From the NCBI GenBank assembly GCA_021851325.1, contig JAJZDZ010000007.1, positions 62,001 through 126,000 on the forward strand: a stretch of 64,000 nt of DNA, given 5' to 3'. Each line of letters begins with the position of its first letter. Positions within the stretch are counted from its first letter, which is position 1. The notes below the pieces were generated by a model. It searched no databases, had not been told where the DNA came from, and saw nothing but the letters and a program-made list of their open reading frames with translations. Position numbers and translations under genes: made by a program. Below are positions 8,601-16,502 of this stretch, one piece after another. The stretch comes from Pseudomonadota bacterium. GTDB taxonomy: Bacteria > Pseudomonadota > Alphaproteobacteria > Micropepsales > Micropepsaceae.

Positions 8601-8760
8601 TTGATTTCAAGTACTTGCGAGCATGCGTGCGAAGGTTAGACACACTCGCTCTTGAAGGTTTCGTCAAAAGCGAGTGTCCAGCGCCAATTTGGCGCGCGGA
8701 CGGCAAACTTGTACGTGCCACAAAGAGCCTGCAAGGCTCGCGGGACGTTGACGTGGGTCC
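8601..8760 (+). repeat. Cassette end after the second att copy
   Basis: The sequence resembles that following the native tRNA. GCGAAGGTTAGACAC lies at 8629-8643 against GCGAAGGCTAGACAC at 6040-6054. No gene is supported between here and the end of higA at 8901. Confidence 0.5.
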
Positions 8761-8900
8761 CTGCGCCCCGGTCGAGGAATAGGTTTAAAGATTTCCTCCA
8801 TGGCAGGTGCCACTTTTAAGACCATCCAAAAAGGTATGGCGACATGAAGCGCCACGAGCGCATAGGAGCTACTTACTGAAGCAGGCTGTGGCATTCAGCA

Positions 8901-9215
8901 TCATTCAGCCGCTGAGAGGGTCGGTATTCGTGCTACGTCGCTTTTCAATTTCTCGTCAACCGTCCGAAGATCGTGTTCGTTCTGCGGGCTCAGCCAGGAT
9001 TCAGGCTTGGTGCCGATCAAGTTGGCGTGCCGCAGTGCGATGTTCGGTGTCACTAGTATCCTTTCATTAAGCAGATCGTAAAAGGTCTGGCGAGAAATGC
9101 CGAGCAGATCGGCAATCTCTGTCTTGGGACGCTTCAAAGCAGACAAAACGTCCTCGCGCAGCATGGTACCAGGGTGGATTGCGGGCAGTCCGGCAAGCAG
9201 CTTGTTTGGGCTCAT
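8901..9215 (-). CDS. higA: HigA-family antitoxin, XRE-type DNA-binding
   Basis: The protein has 104 residues, the usual size for HigA. IHPGTMLREDVLSALKR is the family N-terminus, and TEIADLLGISRQTFYDLLNER is the helix-turn-helix. The tail ending DVARIPTL is also typical. HigA neutralises the HigB mRNA interferase and represses the operon. Normal order is higB then higA. Here the start codon overlaps a TGA (TGATG) that ends a stub of about ten HigB codons, so the toxin has been deleted and the antitoxin is an orphan. It may persist as a regulator or as an anti-addiction gene. Confidence 0.85.
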   Translation of the reverse strand: MSPNKLLAGLPAIHPGTMLREDVLSALKRPKTEIADLLGISRQTFYDLLNERILVTPNIALRHANLIGTKPESWLSPQNEHDLRTVDEKLKSDVARIPTLSAAE

Positions 9216-9250
9216 CAGTGATAGTCCTCCACATCGACATCACTTGCGCT
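9215..9250 (-). pseudogene. higB: 3' stub of higB toxin
   Basis: Directly upstream of higA, on the same strand, the frame ending at the overlapping TGA encodes SASDVDVEDYH. This matches the conserved C-terminal end of HigB toxins (DV-x-IEDYH). A TAA precedes it in frame at 9251-9253, and the remaining 80 or so codons are absent. The PIN gene ends 24 bp further on, so the deletion endpoint lies in 9250-9275. Confidence 0.65.
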
Positions 9251-9274
9251 TTAGGAGCGTATCTATTCGTAGCA

Positions 9275-9718
9275 CTATTCCAACAAGGCGCGCAGAAGGG
9301 GATGCGGTTGCGATGCAAATGGATCCACAACAGTCACTCCGGCCCAGGTGAAACCGTCTTGAAGATCCTGAGACAAAAGTAGCCGGCAGCCCGCGTGAGC
9401 CGTAGCCGAAAGGATTACCGCATCCCATATGCCCAATTGATGGTCTGACGCGAGATCGGCCGCGGCGAGCAAGATCTCTGGAGATGTCGGCACAACAGAA
9501 AATGCATCGCGCCAGCTCAGCAACGCATCACGCGCTTCGCTACGCGACTTTCCTGCCTTCTTTACCAGCACGTTGAAAAGTTCGCCGAGTACTTGGATCG
9601 GGATGACACAAACTTCCTGGGGAAGCTTGCGTATGATGGCTAACGCAGCCTCCCGTTGCTTGGTCCCGTTTATGCCTTCCGCATAGGCGAGAACGTTTGT
9701 ATCGAGTGCTACCTTCAC
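9275..9718 (-). CDS. PIN-domain toxin (VapC-like ribonuclease)
   Basis: I chose GTG 9718, which overlaps the antitoxin stop as GTGA and gives 147 residues starting VKVALDTNVLAYAEG. An ATG at 9751 would read far into the antitoxin gene. PIN acidic residues are visible: Asp in ALDTNVLAY, Glu in VLGELFNVL, Asp in LGIWDAVIL and Asp in LLSQDLQDG. VapC-type PIN proteins cleave tRNA or rRNA. Antitoxin lies upstream and toxin downstream, the standard layout. It belongs to the second tRNA-Glu cassette. Confidence 0.85.
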   Translation of the reverse strand: MKVALDTNVLAYAEGINGTKQREAALAIIRKLPQEVCVIPIQVLGELFNVLVKKAGKSRSEARDALLSWRDAFSVVPTSPEILLAAADLASDHQLGIWDAVILSATAHAGCRLLLSQDLQDGFTWAGVTVVDPFASQPHPLLRALLE

Positions 9719-9960
9719 TGATCGTCCTCGTAGAGTTCCTCGCGCGTCCATCGTCCCGCATGCAGCACGGGTTGCGTTTCGAGGCGCGATAGCAGCGCCT
9801 CGCGAGCGCTTGCCGCCACACCCTCGTGCTTGCCCACAGGAATGAGACGCGCGACGGCTTTCCCGTGGCTGGTTACGACGTAGCTGTGCCCCTCACGAAC
9901 CCCCCGCAGGAGCAGGGAGAACTTACGGTTGGCATCGGCAGCCGATACGGCCTCTTCCAT
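9715..9960 (-). CDS. Phd/YefM-family antitoxin
   Basis: The protein is small, starting MEEAVSAADANRKFSLLLRG, with the Phd/YefM features SYVVTSHGKAVARLIPV and a C-terminal neutralising tail rich in Trp and Glu. I prefer the ATG at 9960 (81 residues), because GGAG lies 6 bases upstream; an ATG at 9972 in the same frame has no ribosome-binding site. The stop overlaps the start of the PIN toxin by four bases. A palindrome in front (9975-9991) is the likely autoregulatory operator. Confidence 0.85.
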   Translation of the reverse strand: MEEAVSAADANRKFSLLLRGVREGHSYVVTSHGKAVARLIPVGKHEGVAASAREALLSRLETQPVLHAGRWTREELYEDDQ

Positions 9961-9974
9961 CACATTCTCCATAA

Positions 9975-9991
9975 GTAGTTATATTATCTAC
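9975..9991 (-). promoter_or_regulatory. Candidate operator of the Phd-PIN module
   Basis: The 17-bp imperfect palindrome GTAG-TTATATTAT-CTAC lies in an AT-rich patch just upstream of the antitoxin start, where the promoter should be. Phd proteins bind such palindromes. This is by eye only. Confidence 0.4.
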
Positions 9992-10182
9992 TATTTAATG
10001 TTAGCCATTTCAAGCCACCGCCAGGAAACCGCAAGGGGCGGCGCCAAAGTCCTGTCTCGCATATTGGCTGGTATTGCCCCCACTGCTGCCCCTCGCAGCC
10101 CAGCTTTGACTGGCGCGTGCCAACAACCGACGAATACCGAAAGGAAGTTTGTAGCCAGGTCACTCGACGGCACCACCAAAGA

Positions 10183-10281
10183 CGCGGTTAGACACTGCCA
10201 AGCATAGCCGGTTGATCAATCATGCAGTGGTTAGACACGTGTTCGGCAACTATGCCATTGAAGGGTCACCATTGTTTTCCA
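10183..10281 (+). repeat. Left-end repeat of the second cassette, with two GGTTAGACAC elements
   Basis: Ungapped partner of 8457-8555. GGTTAGACAC lies at 10186-10195 and 10229-10238, and the segment ends exactly at the third att copy. Both segments share ATAGCCG, TTGATCAA and GCAGTGG blocks. Confidence 0.7.
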
Positions 10282-10326
10282 ATTTTCAATCTTGCAAGAG
10301 GGGTTCGACTCCCCTAGGGCGCGCCA
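10282..10326 (+). repeat. att-like site, third copy of the tRNA-Glu 3' end
   Basis: An exact 45-bp match to 5966-6010 and 8556-8600. The sequence after it does not resemble the right-hand end seen after the first two copies, so the third unit begins differently or has lost its end. Confidence 0.9.
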
Positions 10327-10560
10327 TGTCATTACCACACTCTGAACTCCAATCGCGGCCGATTTCCGCCTGTAGACGGCGGCCAGGGAGCGCAGCAGTT
10401 CCGATTTCGGTCTAATAGTGCTGACATTCTGCCTGTAGCCTCCGAGGGGCTGGGTGAGGCATGCGGTTGGCATTGCTTTAAACCTGGGTGATTGCAACGG
10501 CCGAATTCTACGGCAGAGCGTTTTACCTCCTTTTGGGCGACAGAGATTACGCTGGGGTGT
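10327..10560. other. Non-coding stretch after the third att copy
   Basis: No gene is supported here. The - strand frames contain stops, and the + strand frames lack start signals and motifs. Confidence 0.4.
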
Positions 10561-10797
10561 CGAGTGGGTGCGGGTTCGATGCGCTCGCGTTCGCTGGGAC
10601 CGTCCATCACCTCGCATAGATTGCATTGCTGCTGCACGTTGAGTCAGAGGGTAGGGCTGCTGCCGAACGCACACGCGAGGATCAGTGCATTCGCCGCTTT
10701 CCCACTATGACGGTTGTTGCAAAGCCCTTTGACATGCTTGCGCTGCATCCCCACCGCCTCAGCAACTATCCTTGGCACAACTCCATTGGCCGCATGA
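10561..10797 (-). pseudogene. higA: higA-family antitoxin pseudogene with a nonsense codon
   Basis: One continuous frame on the - strand reads RIVAEAVGMQRKHVKGLCNN, then ANALILACAFGSSPTL, a TGA stop, then LNVQQQCNLCEVMDGPSERE. This follows HigA/GraA antitoxins through the helix-turn-helix and the segment S-P-x-F-W-L-N-V-Q. The stop falls exactly where that family has tryptophan, so TGG to TGA explains it. The N-terminus is missing and relE ends 9 bp upstream. No higB is visible. Confidence 0.65.
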
Positions 10798-10805
10798 ACT
10801 CAGAG

Positions 10806-11099
10806 TCACTCGCCCGACTCGAAGCTGCGGTTCTCGCGGCAGTGCCAGAGGCGCAGGATGAAGATCGTCGCGTCCGCAATCTCGTAGCGCATCTCGTAGT
10901 TGCCGACGATGATCCTCCGAACCTCGCGCGGTTCATAAGGTTCCAGCTTCTCGCCGATCCGGGGATAGTCAATCAAGCGATCCGGCGCACGGGCAAGCTG
11001 CTGCACGACACGCGCCGCCGCGTCGAGAGCAACAGGTCGCAGATGCTCGTGCAGCCGCACGAGATCGGTGGATGCCTTCCTTGTCCACATGAGCCTCAT
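10806..11099 (-). CDS. RelE/ParE-family toxin
   Basis: The protein has 97 residues, the normal size. WTRKASTDLVRLHEHL is the helical hairpin of the ParE/RelE fold. RRIIVGNYEMRYEI and TIFILRLWHCRENR are the closing beta strands, with the Arg and His found in many ParE toxins. ParE poisons gyrase and RelE cuts ribosome-bound mRNA; sequence alone does not decide between them. Its ATG overlaps the stop of the upstream RHH gene as ATGA. Confidence 0.85.
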   Translation of the reverse strand: MRLMWTRKASTDLVRLHEHLRPVALDAAARVVQQLARAPDRLIDYPRIGEKLEPYEPREVRRIIVGNYEMRYEIADATIFILRLWHCRENRSFESGE

Positions 11100-11365
11100 T
11101 TGGAAGGCGGCGGCAGCGGCTTGTCAGTGTCGAGACTATCTGCCCAAGCCTGTACGGCTTGATGATCGATCACACGTCCGGCGTCCACGTCTTCCAAGGC
11201 TTCGAGTGTCATTCGGTGACGCTCCTCCTCCTGGTCAACCCAGGCGGCGAGTGCCTGCTTCACCACCCAACCGCGCGAGCGTTCGAGCCGTGACGCCATT
11301 GCCTCGACCTTCTCCGCAAGAGCGATTGGGACATGGGCGGTCAATACTTTGGTGTCGGTAGCCAT
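11096..11365 (-). CDS. Ribbon-helix-helix antitoxin (CopG/ParD-like)
   Basis: The protein has 89 residues. It starts with the RHH pattern KVLTAHVPIALAEKVEAMAS followed by RSRGWVVKQALAAWVDQE, and has an acidic tail ending LPPPSK that should wrap the toxin. Antitoxin then toxin with a four-base overlap is the standard ParDE layout. An AT-rich inverted repeat at 11386-11400 is a candidate autoregulatory site. The pair is the cargo of the third, partly decayed cassette. Confidence 0.85.
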   Translation of the reverse strand: MATDTKVLTAHVPIALAEKVEAMASRLERSRGWVVKQALAAWVDQEEERHRMTLEALEDVDAGRVIDHQAVQAWADSLDTDKPLPPPSK

Positions 11366-11385
11366 GAAACATTTTCTATCAAGAT

Positions 11386-11400
11386 GATTAAAATATAATC
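11386..11400 (-). promoter_or_regulatory. Candidate operator of the RHH-RelE/ParE module
   Basis: GATTA-AAATA-TAATC, an inverted repeat with 5-bp arms, lies about 20 bp upstream of the antitoxin start in an AT-rich patch. This fits an RHH operator over a -10 region. Weak evidence. Confidence 0.35.
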
Positions 11401-11574
11401 GAAGACGAGAGGGGGAGCAAGCTGGTGCGACAGTCTTTGTGTTGGTGCGGCGTCACCCCGCTGATACTTCCCTGCGGGACGCCTACGTGTCTGTGGGGAC
11501 ACTGGCTTGTTTCCTATTTCTTCAGCCCGGTCACGAGCAGAAGGTGCCTACAGCATCGCCGTCTGTTTGGGGCG

Positions 11575-11660
11575 CAAGGTTAGACAGCGCCGCTCCTAAC
11601 CGGCTGATCTGAATGGAGAAGATTAGACGCCTGAGCGCCGAGCAAAGCATTGAACGCACT
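11575..11660 (+). repeat. Decayed third cassette left end
   Basis: The layout matches the other left ends: GGTTAGACAG at 11579-11588, GATTAGACGC at 11621-11630 (spacing 42, against 43 elsewhere), then CATTGAACGCACT where the others have ATTGAA. Identity is clearly lower. No tRNA fragment follows, so the att site has been lost. The rest of 11401-11708 shows no gene. Confidence 0.5.
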
Positions 11661-11708
11661 AGCTGAGGTGAGAGATGCCTTAGAGGGTATTCATAGCGCG
11701 ACGCTTAC

Positions 11709-11806
11709 TCAGACCTTCGCTGCGAAGGTGAACAGACGTTGGACGGGAACCAGCGCAGCGGGCTCGCCTGTCAGCCGGTCTGCCCCTGCTGACATATAGC
11801 CGTACT
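11709..11806 (-). pseudogene. 3' remnant of a methyltransferase like that at 7509-8144
   Basis: The last 27 codons read SAGADRLTGEP then AALVPVQRLFTFAAKV. They match the end of the intact methyltransferase (SVGAHRLTGEP, then YVLVPGQRLFTFVSRG). The DNA is similar as well. The match breaks off upstream of GYMSAG. No SAM-binding part remains. Confidence 0.7.
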
Positions 11807-11939
11807 CTCTACCGCTAGGTCCTGACCGCAAGGCGGTTCCCTCGGACGCGTACGGATGGCTCGACCCCGCTGCGCCAAAGATCCAGATCGTCGGCAAGAT
11901 CCTCGCGCATCGGATTGGTGAAGGCTCAATGCCGGAGCG

Positions 11940-12743
11940 TTACCCCTTGCCCCATCCCCGGCGGGACGACATCCACAACGTCATAGAGGTGTACAGAAGT
12001 ACCCCAACCACCACCCATTTCAGCACACCCAGCGGCAGCGACTTAACCAGGAACGCAGCAACTAGCACACCGGGTATCCCGCCGACGGTAAGGCCGAAGG
12101 CAATGCGCCGATCGAAGCGACCCGAGCGATAAAAGCGGATCGCAGCTGCCGGCAGGATTACCGCGGCCGAAGACGCCATGATAGGAAAAACGGCCTTCGC
12201 GTTCATGCCAAGCATGTATGTGACAGCCATCGTTGGCGCGTAATTGCCGATACCTAGACTGGTAAGTGAACCGATCACCAGACTCGCAACGATCGCAACG
12301 GCCAGCGCCGCGCCGGTGAAGCCGGTCGTGCCCGCATTCAGGGACAGGCTGGCCATCATACTCATGGCCATGAAGCCTGCTGTGACCAACAACGCGATCG
12401 AGATGGCGCGCTGGATGGTCCGGCGCGGCAGATGCGACACGAACCCAGCGCCAAACCATGCTCCGACACCACCGGCAACCACCATGCTGATAATGGTCGG
12501 GAGGTTGATTAACCCGCCGAGCAGTATGATATAGATGATGGCCTCGGAAACGGTCGGTATGGCCTGACCGACGTTAAGCGTGCCGGGGATGTCGTCATGT
12601 TTGATGACGCGCCCGAGCACCATAGCGGCGGTAGTCGTCGCGAACGATCCTATCCCCAAGGTGTCGAAGAAATCGGTGACCACACCGAGCCCTAACAACA
12701 TAGGCATCGGCGCTCGGCGAAGAGACCTGTCGGGTTCGCTCAT
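11940..12743 (-). CDS. TauE/SafE-family membrane transporter
   Basis: I chose ATG 12743, with GGAG 5 bases upstream, over the GTG at 12749. The product has 267 residues and about eight hydrophobic segments. PMLLGLGVVTDFFDTLGIGS and, in the second half, IGSLTSLGIGNYAP are the two inverted-repeat glycine-rich blocks of the TauE/SafE family, exporters of sulfite, sulfoacetate or related anions. The substrate is not evident and no sulfur gene lies nearby. The gene stands alone between cassette remnants and a large secreted protein. Confidence 0.8.
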   Translation of the reverse strand: MSEPDRSLRRAPMPMLLGLGVVTDFFDTLGIGSFATTTAAMVLGRVIKHDDIPGTLNVGQAIPTVSEAIIYIILLGGLINLPTIISMVVAGGVGAWFGAGFVSHLPRRTIQRAISIALLVTAGFMAMSMMASLSLNAGTTGFTGAALAVAIVASLVIGSLTSLGIGNYAPTMAVTYMLGMNAKAVFPIMASSAAVILPAAAIRFYRSGRFDRRIAFGLTVGGIPGVLVAAFLVKSLPLGVLKWVVVGVLLYTSMTLWMSSRRGWGKG

Positions 12744-12749
12744 CGGCAC

Positions 12750-13109
12750 TCCTACAGAAGAGTCTGAAAAACCATTACGAAGGCATCATTCGCCGTGCGT
12801 CTGGATTAAGCTCCAACCACTAAGGCGCTTTCTTGTCTTACATCGAATACAAACTGGTTAGGCTACAGCACCAACTAGCCCACCGAGATGGTCTGGCACT
12901 TCCATCTTCAAACTGCACGCGTATGACGGTAGTTAGTCAGCCGCCCAATTCCACGAAGACTTTACTCTCCATGTCGGGTGGGTGGCAGCTTGTACGGTTC
13001 ACAGACACGCATGTTTTACAGAATCGCGCGGCCGTCCAACCGCGTACGAAGGGTCGGTCCTCTCAACATCGGTATCGCGAATCCCGCATTACAACTTATA
13101 GCAATGGGT
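12750..13109. other. Intergenic region with the promoter side of the transporter
   Basis: 360 bp between the transporter start and the 3' end of the first propeller gene. I see no gene, repeat or convincing terminator. Confidence 0.4.
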
Positions 13110-16100
13110 TCACATGTGCACCTCCGACACTCTCACCGGGGCGCTCTCTTTCAAGGTCGCAACTCCGACAGCACGAGCCGCTTTGTTATAGCGGGTGACG
13201 TCGCCCGCAAGCAGGCCATTGAACTGCGCCAGCTTGTGGTCGAGCTCCGACCCAACCGCATTGGCATTTGCGAGTTCAGAGGCGTTAGGCGCTCGGGTAG
13301 GATTGGAGACGCCCAAGCTTTGCAGATCACGGTTCAGTCGCGCCGGGAAATGCAAGTCGTCTTCAATCACATTGCGCTGAATAAGCGGATTGTAGACGCT
13401 GTTCTTGAGTATCATCAGCTTCTGGTTGAGTTCGCGACCAAGCGTGACGAGAGCCGTGTCTTTGTCGTGGCTAGCGGGGCGGTTGACTAAGGATTTTGTG
13501 ATGTCATTCAGCTTGCTTTGCATGGCTGTGATACGGTTGAGCATCTCATGAAATGCGCTGAGCTGGTTACGGATCCTCAGGCTGAATTCCAAGTTCGCGC
13601 GAGCAATAGCCGGCGAGATTGGGCGGTTGGGGTCACCGCGCACTGTGACCGCTTCGCTTTGGGTGTGTCCGTCTGCGGTGACGGTCACCCTGTACGTACC
13701 CGGCATAACCGGCGGCCCAGAACGATGGCCAGGCTTCTTTTTATGCACAAAGGCAAGCGCGACGGCGGGTGCATAAGACATGTTCCAGCGAAATTCATTG
13801 ACCCCGCGCATTTCTGGGCCAAAACCCGTATCGACGATATCCCCGGCAGCGTCGGTCACTACAATCTTGACCCGCGTGCGGTTGGCTGCCTTGTCCGCAG
13901 GCGTTCGATGTAGCTTGTCTTTTAGGTAATAGTCGATTGACACATCTTCAGGCTTGTGACGGCCAACCGCAAAGGAGTATTGCGTGCCGACAGATGGCGT
14001 AAACAAGTGGAAGTTCTGCTTTGCGATCTGTGCAGTCATTTCTTCCACTGGGCGTAAGTTGTCCAGCACAAACAGACCACGACCATGTGTCGCGACCACA
14101 AGCCCATGGTGCACAAATTTCAGGTCAAACACCGCAGCGGTCGGGAAATTGGCGTTCAATTTCTGCCAGGTCCGACCATCATTCTGTGAGTACCATAAAC
14201 CAGTCATGTTGCCGAGCATCAAGAACCCTTTCATGTTTGGGTCCTCGCGCACCACCAGCACCGGCTGTTGCGGCAATCCTTTGGCTATGCTGTGCCAGGT
14301 TTTACCGTAGTCGTTGGTTTCATATACATATGGCCTGCGGTCATCCATTTCATGGTTGTCAAAGGCCACATATGCGGTACCAGCATCAAATGGCGACACT
14401 CCTATTTTGAACACACGTCCCCATCTGGGCGCCCCGGGTGGTGTTACCAAGTCCCAATGCTTCCCACCGTCGCGCGTCACATGGACCAGGCCGTCATCGC
14501 TGCCTGCCCACATGACTTTTTGATCCGTTGGTGCAAGTTCAAGTGACAAAAGGGTGTCGTAGGTCTCTGCGCCGGAGATGTCGAGGTTTACCGGACCGCC
14601 CGAGTAGCGCTGCTTGGCCTTGTCATTGCGCGTCAGGTCGGGACTGATGATTCTCCAGCTTTGCCCCGCATCAGATGATTTGAAAACGACATCGCCTCCT
14701 AGGTAGACGGTTTTGGCCGAGGTGGGGGACACGACAATCGGCGCGGTCCAGTTGAAGCGGTATTTGCGGTCCTTGCTTTCGGTGCTGGCCAACGCGCTAT
14801 ATGGCTGAATATTGGTCTGACTGCGTTTTGCAACGTTGTAGCGGACGATATGGCCGCCCTGGCCGTCTGCGTATATAATATTGGGGTTGGTGGGCGCGGG
14901 GACGACATATTGACCGTCACCCAGAGGAATATAGAACCAATATTGATCTATCACTTTTTTGTAGAACGGCAGGTGCGTGGGCGGCGGAACCGAAGGTCCG
15001 CACCAGCCTTCACCATCCTGCAATCCGCCGCACAGGTTGTATGGCTGGCTGCTGTCCGCGGCCACCTGATAGAACTGCTCAATGGGAAGGGTGTTCACAA
15101 AGCGCCAGTGCGCGCCGGCATCCAGACTTATGTATACTCCGGCGTCTTCTCCATCGATCATGCGGCTTGGATTAGTGGGGTCCTGCCAGAAAGAATGATG
15201 GTCCGTATGCACGCCGTAATCTATCGGGTGGGCGCTGTGTCCTCCGTCGTCTGATTTCATCAGGAACAAAGAAGTAAAGTACAACTCGTTTTCGTTATGC
15301 GGGGCGACGTAAACATGCGAGAAATAAAATGGGCGAACGTCGAGCGCGTAGTTATCGCTTACCTGTTGCCAGTGACTGCCTAGATCATGAGAACCGAACA
15401 ACAGCCCGTGTCCGGGACGCGTCTCGATCAGGGCGTACACATGATGGGGGTTGCTCGGCGCTACGGCAACGGCGATGCGTCCGAGCGGCGGCTTGGGGAT
15501 ACCATTTCTCAGTTTGGTCCAGGTGTCGCCGCCGTCCGTGGAGCGCCACAGTCCGCTATAGCTTCCGCCATCTTCAAGCTTCCACGGATAGCGCTGCGCC
15601 TGCCACATGGCGGCGAACAGTATCTGTGAGTTGGCGCCGTCTGTGGTGAGATCAATGGCGCCGGTGTGGTTATTGATAAACAGCACCTTTTTCCAAGTCT
15701 TGCCGCCATCGGTGGTTTTGAACACGCCTCGCTCGGCATTCGGACCCCAGACGTGGCCCAGTACTGCCACCCACACGATATTGCTGTCGTGCGGATCAAC
15801 CACCACTTTGGAGATGTTGCCCGCATTCTTGAAGCCCATGAGGGTCCAGGTTTTGCCAGCGTCCTTGGATCGATACAAACCCGCGCCGCTTAGCACATCA
15901 TTTCGGATATTTACTTCGCCGGTCGCCACCCACACGATATTCGGATTTGACGGGTCGAGCACTACATCGCTGATGGAGGCAGTCGGCTCATGGGTGAATA
16001 TTGCTTTCCATTGATACCCACCATCAGTGGATTTCCATACCCCGCCGCTGGCCGCACCCACGTAGTAAACCTTAGGATTTCCTGGAATGCCCACTACTGA

Positions 16101-16253
16101 GGAGACCCGGCCACCCATAATGGATGGGCCAAGGTTGCGGAATGCGAGGTTGTGGAAGGGGTCCGCACGAGCAGGCGCTGCGGTTGCGTGTGCCATGCCT
16201 GTAAGCACCGACAGCAACAGGCTGCAGGCAAACACAATGCTGGAATGCTTCAT
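13110..16253 (-). CDS. Secreted VPS10/sortilin-type BNR-repeat propeller protein, copy 1
   Basis: The product has 1047 residues. I chose ATG 16253, with GAGGGG upstream; a TTG at 16268 is the alternative. A signal peptide (MKHSSIVFACSLLLSVLTG) precedes a large beta-propeller region with many BNR/Asp-box repeats, such as KSTDGGYQWKAIF, RSKDAGKTWTLMG, KTTDGGKTWKKVL and RSTDGGDTWTKL. The C-terminal third (from about residue 740) is a distinct beta and helical domain. Such proteins are often annotated as glycosyl hydrolase or sortilin-like, but no activity is established and I see no glycosidase motif. A paralogue lies at 17226-20399. Export to periplasm or surface is inferred from the signal peptide. 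Confidence 0.85.
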   Translation of the reverse strand: MKHSSIVFACSLLLSVLTGMAHATAAPARADPFHNLAFRNLGPSIMGGRVSSVVGIPGNPKVYYVGAASGGVWKSTDGGYQWKAIFTHEPTASISDVVLDPSNPNIVWVATGEVNIRNDVLSGAGLYRSKDAGKTWTLMGFKNAGNISKVVVDPHDSNIVWVAVLGHVWGPNAERGVFKTTDGGKTWKKVLFINNHTGAIDLTTDGANSQILFAAMWQAQRYPWKLEDGGSYSGLWRSTDGGDTWTKLRNGIPKPPLGRIAVAVAPSNPHHVYALIETRPGHGLLFGSHDLGSHWQQVSDNYALDVRPFYFSHVYVAPHNENELYFTSLFLMKSDDGGHSAHPIDYGVHTDHHSFWQDPTNPSRMIDGEDAGVYISLDAGAHWRFVNTLPIEQFYQVAADSSQPYNLCGGLQDGEGWCGPSVPPPTHLPFYKKVIDQYWFYIPLGDGQYVVPAPTNPNIIYADGQGGHIVRYNVAKRSQTNIQPYSALASTESKDRKYRFNWTAPIVVSPTSAKTVYLGGDVVFKSSDAGQSWRIISPDLTRNDKAKQRYSGGPVNLDISGAETYDTLLSLELAPTDQKVMWAGSDDGLVHVTRDGGKHWDLVTPPGAPRWGRVFKIGVSPFDAGTAYVAFDNHEMDDRRPYVYETNDYGKTWHSIAKGLPQQPVLVVREDPNMKGFLMLGNMTGLWYSQNDGRTWQKLNANFPTAAVFDLKFVHHGLVVATHGRGLFVLDNLRPVEEMTAQIAKQNFHLFTPSVGTQYSFAVGRHKPEDVSIDYYLKDKLHRTPADKAANRTRVKIVVTDAAGDIVDTGFGPEMRGVNEFRWNMSYAPAVALAFVHKKKPGHRSGPPVMPGTYRVTVTADGHTQSEAVTVRGDPNRPISPAIARANLEFSLRIRNQLSAFHEMLNRITAMQSKLNDITKSLVNRPASHDKDTALVTLGRELNQKLMILKNSVYNPLIQRNVIEDDLHFPARLNRDLQSLGVSNPTRAPNASELANANAVGSELDHKLAQFNGLLAGDVTRYNKAARAVGVATLKESAPVRVSEVHM

Positions 16254-16502
16254 GTCGGTCCCCCTCAAGACAGGCTTATACTAACCGATATTCCCCGCAT
16301 GGTCCAAAGATGACGCGGAAAGTGCCGCAATTTTGAAGTCTAAGTACGCGGGACCGGCCTGGTCGGAGCGCTGCGGAGTCCTCGTGCCAGCAAAAGCAGC
16401 CAGGAGACTGGGCTGGCCCGATTTTAGTGGTATTCTGACGCACTCTTCCTGTCTTTGCGGTGCACTCTGCGTCCCTGGTCTCACGCCGGAAGGCGTCGTA
16501 GG

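Noticed and set aside
10626-11162. 178-codon + strand open frame
   Set aside because: It lies antisense to the RelE/ParE gene and the HigA pseudogene, both of which show family motifs.
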